Assembly (NCBI GenBank): GCA_950295325.1
Contig: OX485803.1
Span: forward strand, 30,382,001 to 30,442,000
Length of the DNA stretch: 60,000 nt
From: Polytrichum commune
Lineage: Eukaryota > Streptophyta > Polytrichopsida > Polytrichales > Polytrichaceae
Direction of reading: 5' to 3'
Of this stretch, positions 22,490 through 36,142 are shown in pieces; position 1 is the first letter of the stretch, and the number at the start of each line of letters is the position of its first letter. The notes beneath the pieces were generated by a model. It searched no databases and had not been told where the DNA came from. It worked only from the letters and a program-made list of their open reading frames with translations. A program made the position numbers and the translations under genes.

Positions 22490-22660
22490 TACAATATAAC
22501 AAATTGAAGGGTTCCTTGAGAATTATCACAAGAAAGAAGTTGTGAGTTACATGACCATAATCTTCACTTTAATAATGAACAAGATAATCATACGAGCTCA
22601 GTATTATGAGGAAAATAAATGGCTACAACCTCGATTTGAATTCATTAATTGTCTCGTATT
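22490..22660 (+). repeat. Dispersed repeat family R1, copy E (partial)
   Basis: It matches copies at 39774-39953, 44860-45170, 50976-51320 and 54560-54880, with the shared order: AATCTTCACTTTRATAA, then ATTCATAYGAGCTC, then TATGAGGAAA. It lacks the later GAGAAGTGGGCTAG block. No terminal repeats or coding potential were seen. Confidence 0.6.
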
Positions 22661-25600
22661 CTTTGTGTATTTCATATCAATTGTCAATTATTTGTTCTTG
22701 GAATGGATAGGCTAACTACAAGGGACGGACCAAAACCTCATGGTCAGGATAGGGAGTGCAACACCCATATTATTTAGGATGTATCCTTGGCGAAATGGGC
22801 TAGTTGGAGATTGTAACCATATAATACCCACGAACCTTTGAAGCATGCTTACAAGTTGTCATTTTCCCATGTGTACAATCTGGTTGCCCAATGCTTATTT
22901 ATTGACATTACACACTAAATTAAATATTTATTATCACAACAACAAAATTTCATTAATTGTTTTTGTTGTTGTTGTGATTGCTATACAAATGAATATAAGA
23001 AATTACAAGTTTTTGTGATACGGTTATGACCTAAAGCATTTTGCATGCGGGAAAAGTGCGACCTATTTGTGAAGGCAAGCCAATTGCACATATCATTGTA
23101 GTTTTTGGATGAGTCTTTATATATATATATATATATAACACAAATTGAGAAATTTAATTGCAAAGGTAACCATGAGTCTTTGAGTATGATTAATGCAAGA
23201 GAATGATGATGGATGTGCAAACTCTCTCATAAAGTGTGAAGCTTAGGGCCAACTTCCATGAATTTCAAGACATGATTATTTGATTTTGGCATGGAAAATC
23301 CATATAAAGTCCAAATAATGTGTTTTTGTGTCTATGTGTATGATATGCCACCCTCTACTTAAATACATAATAATCTATCCATCTAACTTTCACTAACATT
23401 TAGAATTCTACGTTGTTCCAACATTATTTGAGGCGATTTTAGCATATTTTGGATATAATCTTCCATTTTTCAACCCTACAAATCCATATAAAGTCCAAAT
23501 GGTATGTTTTTTTGGTGTTCATAGGTAGGTGTTCATATTTTGCACACAAATTTATTATATTTTATCCGCTAAATTTTGCATCCATGTTTTTAGTTTAATA
23601 TTGTTCCAACACTATTTTAGGTGATTTTAGTAGGTTTTCGGTCCATTGTCTTGCATTTTTAACCCAAAAAAACTAAAATGGTGTCTATATGTAGGCATCG
23701 ACATCCTTATACATGTACAAGTGATTCTTGCATGTTAATTGTATGAAGAACAATTACATGTTATTCATTTTGGCATGCAATCTAGGAGATTGTTACAATA
23801 TAGTGGAAAGAAAGGGTTTATCTAATTCGAAAATTGTGTAAGTATTGTATGATTGAGTGATTTTTTCTTATCACCATTGACATTCATAATATGTAACTAT
23901 AATGTTGGTGATTTTCATTTAGATAGAACCTAATTACTCAAAGAATTGAAAGAATTAATTGCAATGAGTGCAAACAATCGCAATTTTATTTGAGATTGGA
24001 TGCACACCCCATGTATGATTGAGCTTATCCATAATATGAAGCAACCCTTAAAGTATCCTAAAGATTGTCTTGATTAATTACACATTTCATTATAAAGAGA
24101 TTTTTCACATACGCTTGGCCAAACAAAGATTGCTTTGCTTTCTAAGATAAATGGGGCCTAGTAGAATCATATCCTCTTAGGTACATGATAAAATTTATAC
24201 CAAGTGGTGCATAACACACTAAAAAAATAAATGGTTAGTCTTCTAAGACTTCATAGATCTTAATGACTAAAAGTCAACTTTGGTGTCAAATCCAAAAATA
24301 TAATAAAAATATATATGTTACAATATCATTGAGCCCTAAACCCTAAATTAGTGGAGACCATTTTAAAGAGCATGACATCTAGATACATTGTTTGTGATAT
24401 ATAGTATCATTGATTAAAGCAAATAATGGGTGAATAAGGGTGAGATTAGTTATGCTTCATCATAAATTGAGCATGTAGTTATATTTTTTTGTAAACACAA
24501 GACGTAAGATTTTTAAAATAAAATAAAATTCATAGTTACAAAGACATATTTTAATATTCATAATCTTCATGAATTCTTATTGCAATGAACCAAAAATTAA
24601 ATTGTGAGTTGAAAAGGAATGACACAAGGTGAATCACAAACACCGTACACAAAAAAATGCATGTGAATATGATATTTTTGCAAATTGGTTGACTTTTATG
24701 TAAAATACAAAGAAAATATCACAAATAATAGCAATATGAAAGGAACTACCACAATATCAACTAGAAACAACACGCAAAATAGTAGAAAATATGGCTACAA
24801 ATACGGTAAGTTGTGGTCAACCAACAATCGGAGGTCCTTGTCAACTTGACACCAACAACAAACAGTGTGCAAGGTCCACCCAACAACTCAAGTGTGGCCA
24901 TGAGTTGAAGGCCTCACCTTCCAAGTAAAACGGGAGCATGCAAAGGGGGCCAACCTCGCAATCAATGTGCACCAAATAATTTCAAATGGCATCCTTGGTT
25001 ATATGGGGGCCTTCACCTTTGAATATACTCAATTTAGTACTAACAAACCTACTTTGAGAAATAAAAAACATGCAAATTTTGAGATGTAAACTTTCTTCAT
25101 AGATCACATTGAACATGCAAAAATTGCATGCCGATACATGTGTTCCCCCACTAACATATGTACCTAGTCCCCCCAAGACCTTAATTACTTACACCCTAGC
25201 CAACCTTTCCCCTCACTTGGCGTAGGTGGTAGGCGCTTGCACCCCCCCCCCCCGCGCGGTGACTTTGGCCAACTTGGCCTAGGCTTGGCCCCTGACCTCC
25301 ATCCCACCCAACTTTTTTTTGGGCTAGATTTTGTCATTTTCTCACTCTGGGTTTTTTTAAAGTGTCGTTTCTCCCACATCAGACCACCGCCTTGTCCATT
25401 CTATATAAATGGTTTATCCCATGTTTAATTTTTTTAATTTTAATTTTTTCAAATCGCCCATACGTTTTCTTTGGTAGTTGGTCATGTCATTCTTGGCCAT
25501 GGCAGTAATCTCTTTGGCTATGACAACACAATATTGGCTATCATTTCTTTGACATCCACCAAAATGTATTCCATGCAGCTCATTCCCTCCATCTAGTTGG

Positions 25601-27500
25601 TCAAGATTAAAGCTACCAAAGTATTATAGTTGTACTAGGGTACTTTGATGTTGTTGCGATCTACATGTTTGCCAATGAAACATAATCATGGTACAACTTA
25701 AATGTGAAGGAGCTAATGCCATTGTATTGAACAAATGATTAGAAAAGAAAACATTCATATTTTATCATTAAGGTCTTGGTGACTTGGTTTAAATGCATCC
25801 ATACAACATGTTATAATATTGTTCTTTTGAGTGAACATATGTACATTCACACATACATACATTTGAATAGAGTTATCTTAAAAAGGTTTGAAGCAACCAT
25901 CTAGTGTTTGGAGGTGTACAGTACATCATCTTTGGTTTTGGTATGAACACTTCCGATTCCAACTACTGCTTTGGATATAGACATGCTAGACTCCCCAATC
26001 TCGCGGCTCTCACAAAATTCTCAAACTCAATATACACGTTCTCAAGAGAAAACAGTCAAACCCATGAATAAACTACACTGAGGCCGACAATAGGAGGGAA
26101 AACTCTTTAATCATATGCTTATTTATAGGTCCTAACACGGGACATGCAAGCTGAACAAGAATAACAATACATTGAAACTTGTGATTTTTTTTTCTTGTGT
26201 TTCATCCTCTATCATGACCTTTTAAGATTAATGTTAATGAATACATCTACAAGTGTTTTTCCTAAATGTTGGATTTTGGACACATGTGTAATAAAATGCT
26301 CAATTATTAATATGAAATCTGATGTTTTCTCAAAGAAAGTTCTACAATCTTGATTGAATCACGACACCAAGTTTTCACATTTTGACCATAATCGACCAAA
26401 ACGGAAACCTCTTCGCTGATGTGATCTAATGCTTTTTGAAGACCTACCATATGTGCAAGATTTGACTAGGTGTGTCTTGCATTAAAATTTCATTTCTTAA
26501 AACCTAGATGACTTAGACACCTAAAGTTTTTAGAACTTTAAACATGTGGACCTAGAAGGTCTTACCGTATTCACTTTCAACACTTCAAAATTTCTTGAAT
26601 TGCTCAAAGACGTTGAAATATTGGGTGTGATAAATGTGTCACACATTGACAACATGTGAATTGTTTGAAGACAAGTTGGTGTTGTTAGTTGCACTAGAAA
26701 TATGATTTAGTGTGGCGTCATGTTGATTAGAGCGATTGTCGTGACTTGTCATGTAGCACCAAGTGTCATGTGACACCCTCTCTTTGATTACCACCTACTG
26801 ATTGCAAGACAATTAGTGTGGGTTGATGACGAATAGTGTGGGTCACACCAAATCATATGTTTAATGTAGTATTATATATGTACTTAGATATCAAGAACAA
26901 GCTCACATTTATGCCAATGCAAAAATGATTGACATTTTTCTTTCTTTTTATTCCTTTTTATTTTCTACGTAGATACCAAGTACCATAATACACATTTCAT
27001 GGATAACTTTTTCATTTAATTTTTTTCTCAATAGAGCGATACTTTAATTCAACTGGAGATTGGTCGAGAGTTGAAAGGTTTGCATACAAAACTATCCTTG
27101 TTTGGGTAAGTTTTCAATGCATGCTTGGCGTCGGTGTGGAGGTTCGAACACAAAACATTCTACAGTGGGTCATTGGAGGCCAAACTCATACTAGGACCTC
27201 TTGGCATGCCAAACCCAGTTTGAGCCTCGCCAAACCGACATAGAAAGCACACATTGAAATTTTTCTTGCACATAGGAGATATTGTATGCAAATCGAAGCA
27301 ACTCTCGACCGAAACTTTGGTTAAATTAAAGAACAACACCAATATCACACAAACTTGTTTTTTCTTTAAAAAATCTTTAAATGTTTTACAACGGGTTTCG
27401 AAAATTCTCGAAAACTCAACAATCATTATTAAAAACAATTTTCTCATTCCTAAAATCAAGAACAAGATAAGATGAGATAAAGTTGCACATCCAAGTCCCC
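22661..27500. other. AT-rich intergenic DNA, no recognisable gene
   Basis: About 4.8 kb. A short hairpin at about 22934-22978 pairs ATCACAACAACAAAA with its complement across about 12 bases. A C run lies at 25242-25254 next to CG-rich sequence. Near 27130-27160 a GGTTCGAA stretch resembles a pol III B box, but no partner A box was found at the right distance. No open frame over 101 codons, and none resembles a known protein. Confidence 0.6.
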
Positions 27501-27584
27501 CCCCTTAGGGTGCAATGAAAGGGGGAAATGCTTATGGCCATGGCCAAGTGAAAGGGGATACTTGGAAGAGAGAGAGAGAGAGAG

Positions 27585-27821
27585 AAGAGAGAAGCTACGA
27601 AGCTACGAAGCTAGCTACTTACATAACCACCGTGGAGGCCGAGGACGGGCTCGCGATGGCTATGGCTACGGCTATTACTACGATGGCTATGGCGGACCTC
27701 AACCCCTGAACCCCTGCCAACTCGTCACTAACTTACTCTACTCCGTTCCACCTTGTCTGCGCTTCCTCGACCTCGTCGCCCTCCCTTCCTCTCCTGTGGA
27801 TCCCTAACGCCAATCAACAAC
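27585..27821 (+). other. Probable 5' untranslated exon of the DRB1-like gene
   Basis: This follows a GA-rich stretch (27570-27595), is GC- and CT-richer than the flanking DNA, and ends at a strong donor (CAACAAC|GTAAGTAAC, intron from 27822). It contains short open frames, including a Gly/Tyr-rich one, but none resembles a protein. The transcription start is not visible, so the left boundary is a guess. Confidence 0.45.
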
Positions 27822-28850
27822 GTAAGTAACTGAACAGCACCCTTCTTCACTGGACTTCGAAAACTTACTTGTAAGTTTCGTTATGTCATCACCGTCGCTT
27901 GTAACAATACTTCTTGTCTTCCTCTCGTCGTGCTGCGGCTGCGGCTGCGGCCATGTCTCTCCTCGGCACCCACTGGCCACATGTGCCCTAACTTAGTTTG
28001 GTTTTTGTGATGTCGTCTCACAACCGTGCTGGCTTAGTTTTAGTTGTAGTCTTAGTTTGAGGTGGTAGTGGTGACGATTGCGCTTCCAATCGTTGCCTAC
28101 AATGCTTAGAGAACAGCGGGGGTCATTGGTTTCTTGCGCAAAGGCAGGCTTAGGCTTGGCGGACTACGTCGGTGATTGGAAACGGGGAGGGGCAATTGTA
28201 TTTGAGTAAGTTAGTACGAGGTTCAAGGTTTTCTCGGTTGACATTGAGCCGTTGAAGCAAATCGCTTTGCACAGGGTTTGAATAAAGTCAGAGTTATCTT
28301 CGGGGGGAGTTTTAGCGATCATTTTAACCTGGCATGCATGTAGTGCAATGTTAACAGTGTTAGTTACAGGGTTTGGGGTTTGGTATTGCTCCTCCGATGT
28401 CCACTTTGTGAATATATAGCACTTGGTATGGTATCAAGGACCTGTTTTATGCGATGAAATAAATTGAGATGAATTTGAAGACTAACTCGTTCTTTCTTTG
28501 TTTCAGCTGATTATGTGATGACTATCTTATGAGACTCTATTAGTCTTCCTCATCATATGTATGTGGATCTTTACATTGTGGCATCCCTGCGTCTTGATAA
28601 GGATTAGGGCTTAGTAGGGGTTTGGAGATTTTCGCGCCAATCAGAAAGATGTCTCAGTGGGCTAATGACCGTTATTTTGAATCCAGAACAATGCCAACAA
28701 ATTTTCTAGGTTAAGCCTGGCACTAAGTGAGAGAATTAATTGTACGCTCATAAGGGTTCGAAAGCATCTAATATCTTCACTTTGTGGTAGCCATAGTCTT
28801 CTTTACAAATGACTTTTGTGTGTTTATTTGTTTCTGGATCAAGTCTGCAG

Positions 28851-28972
28851 GAACAGCAGCAGGTTTTCTTACTGGGTGCATTGTGCGTACCGAGGGGCCA
28901 ACGAGCGTCATTTTGAGGGGTCTGCTGTGCAATAGACAGGCGAGGATCTCATCCTTTCCTTCAGTTCCCAGA
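28851..28972 (+). other. Possible second untranslated exon of the DRB1-like gene
   Basis: It is bounded by an acceptor (TCTGCAG|GAACAG) and a donor (CCCAGA|GTGAGTAC). It is open in one frame throughout, but that frame resembles nothing and has no obvious join to the coding exons, so I treat it as leader. Other leader exons may lie between 28973 and 30490. Confidence 0.3.
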
Positions 28973-30507
28973 GTGAGTACATGCACTTATTTTGATTTAT
29001 GTGCTCACGCATTGTTGAAGGATATTGATTATTGGTGTAGAATCACACAAATATGGACCTTATAAGAACTTAGTATTGCTTGGACGTCGGATGTTGAGAC
29101 TGAAGCCTAACCTCCTCATTACTTGAGAATTTCACATCTAATGGACAATGAGGGTTCTGTTCACTTGTTGCAGTGATGTACTAGAAAGATGGGTAATATG
29201 TCTGAATGCATGGGCCTATAGGAGGCTCTTTTAATTGTTGTTTCAAAAGGTTGCGGTAAATATTATACTCTGATGTGATTAGCTCAAGCATGGCTCGATA
29301 AAAACGTGTTCTTTGCTGCTAGCACCACATCCTGAAGAATATTTGATCTGTAATCACAGCAAATTTCTGGGGTAGGTCTCTTTGAGATAGGTCTCACTAC
29401 ATTCACTAAGAAAGCAGACTGGAGCCTCCAATTTAGCTGTATGTTGTTCCCAGCTGTTCATGTTCAGCTTGGCGTTCCAGAATCCTGGGGAAACGGAAGA
29501 GAGTATCAACCTATTGGGACATGTCTCTGGATTTGTGAGGGAGCAGAGCCATATACTGAGAAAGATCAACCGTCTACTTAATGGGAAGAATTAATGCATT
29601 TGGACATGTGGACTAGTTGCTTTGTTAGAGCCAGCAACTGCTCATGGAGATTACTTCTTCTGGCAGAACAACCAACAGCTTGCACTAAAGAGCAGAATAT
29701 CTAGAAAGAAGAACCAAACCATTTGACGGATCTTCTTTGGACCTGAAAGGGACAACTGAATGTGAATGCCGTGAAGGATCAGATTTCAGTGTTCTGGAGT
29801 ACAGAACTTTCATTCACAAGTAAGTGAGGTGTGACCTACATGTTCGCAAAGTGAAAGTAAGTATGTATATATATGAATATTTTTGCTCATTTGATTTCTG
29901 TCTAATGCATGGGTCTGTCCATCTCAAAGCAGGCGCCCGGTCTACACTACAAGTCTACATCGAGCAAAGTTCAATGAGTACTGGTTCATATCCCATTTGT
30001 CCACCTATGATGTATATATGTTTATTGTGTTTAACCCCCTGTCCAGTCAATCATTTTAGACTTTGAAATTTTTTGTAGTCACTGCTATGTGATAGGTTTT
30101 ATGGGTAACAACTGCTCTTATAAAGACTAAGGTGAACACCTGGACTCTTCACTTATGAAGATCTTCAAGGTTCTACAAATTCATCGAGAATGTTTTGCTA
30201 CAGGCTATTGATCAGGTCCTTGCAATAATTGAGCTCTTTTAAGTTAGCATAGCAAGTTCAATTAAATTCTCTGAAACTGACATGTGTTCTTCATCTCTTT
30301 GATGTGGCAATCCTTGAATCTTGAAACTACCATAAAGGCTGTAATTACTAGGTTTAAGTGACTTCAGGCAAGACTCTAATCAAAATTGAACCTATTGGTT
30401 TCAACCCTTATTGAATGTTTAAATACATATGAAGCATACATTGTAGTCTGCAGATCTATCAACTTTGCTAGTGGAATCTGGATGTTGCAGGGAAGGAAGG
30501 ATTAGTG

Positions 30508-33500
30508 ATGTACAAAAGCCAGCTCCAAGAATATGCCCAGAAGGCAGGCCTTCTCCCTCCCACATATGACCATGTTAAGGAGGGAGCATCTCATGAACCT
30601 AGATTCAAATCAACGGTATATGTGAATAGCCAAAGCTATTCATCAGCCCCTGGTTACCCCAACCTCAGGTCTGCTGAACATGCAGCGGCTAAAGCTGCCC
30701 TTGATGTCCTCCAAAATTCTCAGACTTCTGGTGTTGTGCCTAGCCCAGTGGTGAGCTCCCATCCAGTTCCTTCTTATATCCTCAAGAGTTATAGTCATTA
30801 CATTCCTGCAGCCCCTTGGTCCTTTTAATGAGCACTTTTCTCCAACGAACTCTAGGTCTGACTTGTTATGTGCTGTTAGGTTATCCGTCATTGTCTGATT
30901 TAGCTCTTTGCAACTATTGTAGAAAAGCTGCCCAGATGGGTTTCTCAAGTCTAGTAGTGCAGGGGAAAGAGTGTTCCGGTGTCTTGAGGATGCCACCTTG
31001 GAAGATATTTGTAATAAGCTGTTGAGACCTGCTTCCCTTTCTTCAATGCTCCATAGAGAATGGTCTATTTAGGAGTATCTTGAAAGGATTCCCTTAGCCC
31101 TTTAAGTGTTGTGGAGTTCTACATAAGCCATTTTCAGTTCCTATTTTGGAAAGTTCTCAACAGGTGTGGATCATGAGAAGGCTGGGTGTTGCAGTAACTA
31201 AGTCAGTGTCATGGTAGGTGTGGTGCAGCATGAGTCAGGTTTGTGCAAGAATCTGTTGCAAGAATTTGCGCAAAAAAATGGATATCCATTGCCTCAGTAC
31301 AAAATTACACGGCAAGGAGAGGATCATTCACCAACGTTTACCTCCACTGTTGAGATTGCTGGGGTGAGCTATAGTGGAGGTGCTGCAAAAAATAAGAAAG
31401 AGGCAGAAATAAAAGCTGCTCGGACTGCTTTTCTTGCGATTCAGGCAACTCAACCTGGTAAGAGCTCTCCAACCTCTTGTGCTAAGCACTGTCTTTTGAA
31501 AGAATGAATACGCACAACCTGTAGAGATTGTGTGGGTAGGCATGACCCCCTGAAACTGATTTGACAAATGTAGAAAAAGGGACATCCTCTCTCTTAACCC
31601 CCCATGATACTGAGGTATACATATGACAACGTGGTGTCCTCTATACTGCAATCTAACCCCTTATATTTGGCTCTGATTTTTGATGCATTTACTGATGGTT
31701 TTATGATGTTGCTGTAATACTTGCGATTGACCAGCCTGGGGGTTGCCTGCATTGGAGCCCTGTCTGCCTCCTCCACAACCTCAACCTGGTCAGGTAGGTG
31801 ATACATCCAAGTGCTTTTCATTTGTTCTAGCTGTATCTTTAATTCTGTCACTGCACTTCAAAAGGATGCTTAAATCGGTTTGTCCTAATCCTGAGTCAGT
31901 TTAATTTCGTACTTCATTGTCTCAGTTGCTCTATCAGTGTCAACCAAAAAGAGGTGTGCTTTTCTTGTCTTATTATCATCCTGGCATAAGTTTGGCAGAG
32001 CTGTACAAACTTTTACTTTGAAAGGAAACGTTCAGCAAATACTAGCAGTGTTTGATCATGTGTTTACAATGTTTCACAGGATAATGTCACGTCCTCCACA
32101 AATATCTTGTTTTGAGATGGTCATTGTGTTCTCTGTGAAGAAAAATTCCTACCTGACTTGACTATATATTTCTTGAGTGTTCATTGGCATAATTCAAAGT
32201 TAACTAGGTATTGATTGGCATTACAGATGGATAATTTATTCTTTTCAGGATCCATTCCGAGAAGCTAAACCAAAATTCACTATTTGATATTTTTGGGATC
32301 TATGCTGCTTTCATGCGTCATTGAGATTTTTTTAATCTGTATGACGATGATGGAGAACTATCTCTTAGTATAATTATCTGGGCTTGTAAGGGGAATGTAC
32401 ATCTATTTTGGCCTGCATAATGCACCAGAGTGGTTACATAAATGTTAAGGATCTTCAGGTGGATCTGAAATGTCTAATTTTAGCTTTTCTGCTTCAAATG
32501 TCAGATGGCGATAAGCTTTACTTTGTTGGAACCCCATATTCCTGATAGTCTCCTACTTGTTTGCAGATTTCAGCTTTTACGAAGAATCACACAAAACGGA
32601 AGAAGAGAGCAAGAGCACATCAACAGGTAGCTGAGGAACCAGTTGCAACTCGAATGAAAGTACCTGGTGACCAAGCACCTGGAGCAGCACAAGGTTTGCA
32701 AGTACCCCAGATTAATCAAGTACCTCAGATTAATCAAGTGCCCCAGATTATTCAATTTCCCCAAGCTTCTCAAGGTCTACATTATCAGCCCCAAGGTCCT
32801 CCAATGGCTCATGTGGCACATTTACCTCCCAATGGCTCATATGGCCATGTGGGCCTCATTGGACAGATTCCTACACCACTGGTTGATGCCAATGTGCATT
32901 TTGGTGTGCCAGTATCTTCAACCCAGTCCATGCAGAAGGCAGATGTGGTGATGGTGGAAAAGGATCAAATAAGTACTGTGATGAAAGAGACACTCTCAGA
33001 GGCACAGGGTACCCTCAATACTACACCAGTTGTGGATCCACAAATGGTCACACCAATTGTAAACCCAGAAATGGTCACGCCAATTGTAAACCCAGAAATG
33101 GTCACGCCAATTGTAAACCCAGAAATGGTCACACCGATTGTAAACCCAGAAATGGTCACACCAATTGTAAATCCAGAAATGGTCACACCGAGGCCAAATG
33201 TTACGACCACTATTGTTAAACCAGATCCAGAAGGACAGGAGGTTCTCTTGAATGTCCCATCTGCTTCAGGCCAACAGGTACCAGCAGTATGGGGGATTGC
33301 ACCAAAGGTGGAGGGAGTACAGGAGGTGAAAACAACAGTCAAGGAAGTGACTTCTTCAATTGCAGATATTATTCCTCAAACTGCTGCTGTAACAACTGAA
33401 ATGGGATTACCTATAGATGTGGCAAACACGAGTGCACCACCAGTCTCAACTCTTTCTATAGATCAAGTACAAGATGCTGATGGTAAAGTGACAGGAGTAC

Positions 33501-33664
33501 TATCTGCATTTCAAGTAGACAGAGAATCAGTTCCCATCCCTGGAATTACACCAGCTCCATTGGAGCCAGGAATTCCACAGAATCCGACTAATCAAGTGGA
33601 TGATGTGCCGCTAGCGAACGGGGAGTTGCATGCTGATATTTTGAACGCTATGTCACAGGGATGA
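30508..33664 (+). CDS. DRB1: HYL1/DRB1-like double-stranded-RNA-binding protein (4 exons)
   Basis: Coding exons are 30508-30750, 31229-31457, 31735-31793 and 32567-33664; all introns are GT-AG and phases agree, giving 542 residues. Two dsRNA-binding domains cover about residues 1-70 (MYKSQLQEYAQKAG ... SAEHAAAKAAL) and 84-155 (GLCKNLLQEFAQKNG ... KNKKEAEIKAARTAFLAI). Domain 2 most resembles Arabidopsis HYL1. In that family the protein partners DCL1 in nuclear microRNA processing; that role here is inferred. Exon 4 starts with a likely nuclear localisation signal (KNHTKRKKRARAH). The rest looks disordered, with six-residue VPQINQ repeats (about 222-245) and nine-residue MVTPIVNPE repeats (about 337-385). 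I chose the ATG at 30508 because it begins exactly where family members begin. The exon is open upstream to its acceptor at 30490. Confidence 0.9.
33044..33193 (+). repeat. 27-bp coding tandem repeat in the DRB1-like C-terminus
   Basis: Units start at 33044, 33071, 33098, 33125, 33152 and 33179. Five are complete and the sixth changes after MVTP. Each encodes MVTPIVNPE, and the units are nearly identical at DNA level, so the expansion is recent. Arabidopsis HYL1 also has a repetitive C-terminus, but with a different and longer unit. Confidence 0.92.
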
Positions 33665-34919
33665 AGCATGAAGCTGTCTATTCACTGCCTTTGAGCCATT
33701 TGCACTGGGTTAGTTGAAATTCTTATTGAACATTCTATATGACGTTTCTGTAACTAATGCAATGGCATGTATCTCAATTGATTTAGGTGCTGTATTTGTT
33801 ATAACAGGTATTGGGCAATCTGTATTCATAAACTGACAAGATTTTTTGGTATGTGGTAGAATTGTGAAAAGCGGAGCAGAGTCATGAATCATGAACAAAC
33901 TCCTTCAGAGTTTGTTGTAGGAGCCTAGCAGAAATAGGCACTGCAGTTAGGAACTAACGCATGTTGTTCAGCAGTTCCTTAAAAAAGACATGCACATGTA
34001 CACCATCCATTAGTCAATTTAGTGCACAGCAAGCATAGCTTGCAGATTCTTTCAGAATGTTTATTTTTATTCAGCAGCATATCACAGAGGGGTTTGCAAT
34101 GCATCCCCAAATTGCATGCCCTGTATATTTGGAGAAGGCTTAAAACACCTGTCACCTAATGTAGTGGAAGTATGTAAAGTTATGATATATCTGACAATCT
34201 GGGCACACACCTGGAGGTTTCAAAGCTTCCAAATGTTATTGCACAGAAAGTTGTTGGGTCCTCTCACCAGGGCTCTCCTTTTCAAGTTTCCCAAAATTAG
34301 TAAAAGATGCATCCTGAGAGCTACCAAGTCTCTAGAAAGTCTAGGAATTTCCATTTTCTCTGTCCTTTTACAACCTTGTGTTCCATCATTTGCTCATGTA
34401 ACCTTTTTGTTTCAAATTCCACTGACTAAAAGCTGCTGTTGTATTTGAAGGGAAAATCTTGGAATTGTATACACCAAAAGCAACTAAAGAAATTAATGCT
34501 ATATGTTTGAGACCCACTGGTGGTTTTATTCTGGTTCCCCAAGCGCCTTTTTGCTAAGTGGCAGCCGTCTCCTTGGAGCTAAATTACCCCCCTCCCCCCC
34601 CCCCAAAAAAATAAAAATAAAAATCTTTTTCTATGTTGGGTAGCCTGAAAGCTTGCTACATGTTAAGGTTGATAACAAGGTGGCTTATGCAAAGTGAGGT
34701 GGCCTCCGCCTGGCACCATCCTGACCATTGGTAGAGCTGGGGGATCTTACAGTGAGGGGTCTGGGAGCCCATCCCTTAGTCTCTAAACTTAGTCGGAGCC
34801 AACCCTCCTCCCTCAACCAGTTGTTACCCTCCTCCACTGCTACCTTGTAGGTTTTCTGCTCATGCTTGGCTCCTTTGCTCACCACCTCTCCTTGGCTCTC
34901 CTGACCAATATCGCCATCC
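33665..34919. other. 3' flank of the DRB1-like gene
   Basis: The first few hundred bases are probably 3' untranslated sequence, but no clear AATAAA signal decides the end. Near 34589-34604 there is a C run followed by an A-rich stretch. At about 34715-34775 a stretch with GGTAGAGC and GGTCTGGGAGCCC faintly recalls a tRNA head, but it is too weak to call. No gene seen. Confidence 0.5.
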
Positions 34920-35720
34920 TTTTGCTAGTTACACCCCCCATGCACTCCACCAGTTCAAACTCTCCGGTTCCTTGTCCTCTTGATCTTTGTTGTAATGGTT
35001 GTGTTCCTGTTCATCTTCCTCCTCTCCGTTTTTACATCATTCTGGTCGCCTTGGTCATGCTTGTCATCGTTGTGTTGTTTGATCTCCGTCATGGTGGTTG
35101 TGCTCTTGCTCATCCTCCTCTCGATTTTACCTTCTTCCTGGTCATTGGTTTTGTGGTTGTCCTACTTGCGATTCGTGTGCTACTCTTGATCTCCATCGTG
35201 GTTGTCATGTTTCTGTTCATCTTCCTCCTCTCATTATTACCTCCCCTAATGTTGGCTTTGTGGTTGTCTTGGTTGCAATTGGTGTGGTGCTCCTAATCTC
35301 CATCATGGTGATTGTGCTCATGTTTGTCTTTTCCACTCACTCTTACCTTTGTGCTCATCTTGCTCATGATCGACATATTGATCCTGATCATTGTTGTGGC
35401 CATGTTCGTCTTCTTCCTCTCGCCCTTACCTTGGTGTTTATCTTGCTCCTGATCGACATACTAATCCTGACCTTTGTCAAAGTTGTCGTGGTCTTGTTCA
35501 TCTTCCTTGTGGTGGTTACCCTAATCCTAATCTTTGTCCTAGTGGTGGTCTCGGTTGTCATCGCCATGCAACTCGTGATTTCTTCCGTGTTGGTTGTGCT
35601 CGTCATCATGCTTGTCATGCCTCCCCCTTGATCGTTGTTCTCGCGCTCCTCATTGTTGTGATTGTTGTCATCCCGCTTTGATTGCTCACAGTGCTCCATA
35701 TCTAAGTCGTTGTGGTCGCG
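34920..35720. repeat. Degenerate pyrimidine-rich minisatellite
   Basis: Diverged units of about 60-110 bp recur at about 34979, 35079, 35188, 35297, 35385, 35462 and 35522. Each has a TGATCTCCRTCATGGTGGTTG-like opening and then GTTCATCTTCCTCCTCTC. The plus strand is poor in A and rich in T, C and G, so several overlapping frames stay open (for example 34862-35296 and 35098-35631) and encode artificial Val/Leu/Ile-rich strings. Confidence 0.75.
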
Positions 35721-36111
35721 CTCTTGTTTGTCTTTCCCCTATTTGCCTTAACTCACCGAGGTTGCGCTTCTCATCTGCATTATCATGGTCATCCTAGTCA
35801 TCAACATCATGTTGCTCCATGTCCATTGATGTCCAACCACATGTTGGAGCCCACTATGTCCAACCATGCTTGTCAGTAACTAACATGTCCAACTACTTTA
35901 CTTGTCAGCTAGTCCTCGCCATGCTTGCCATCCTCACAAGTAGCCATCCTCCATGTTCGGCATCCCTTGTACCAACAACCCATTAAAGATGTGGGATTGG
36001 GGAATACGAAGGAAGGTTTTGTTGGTGGGTGCTAGGTTGGTGCGGTGCAATCAATTCTCCAACCGCCTCCCAAATTTAAAATTCTCACCCTCTCCATCTT
36101 TGTGTTTGGAT

Positions 36112-36142
<31 letters not shown>

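Noticed and set aside
25190-25270. GGCGTAGGTGGTAGGCGC as a tRNA or SINE A box
   Set aside because: No B box; the adjacent C run and CG-rich sequence make the resemblance unreliable.
27040-27160. GGTTCGAAC B-box-like sequence
   Set aside because: No A box or duplication found; could be chance.
27562-27807. Gly/Tyr-rich 81-codon frame like a small glycine-rich protein
   Set aside because: It starts in a GA repeat with no ATG at its beginning and crosses likely leader sequence; no family match beyond composition.
34862-35631. Overlapping open frames of 144 and 177 codons encoding Val/Leu/Ile-rich, membrane-like proteins
   Set aside because: They lie in a degenerate T/C/G-rich minisatellite where several frames stay open because A is rare. 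No start context, family match or splice pattern supports a gene.
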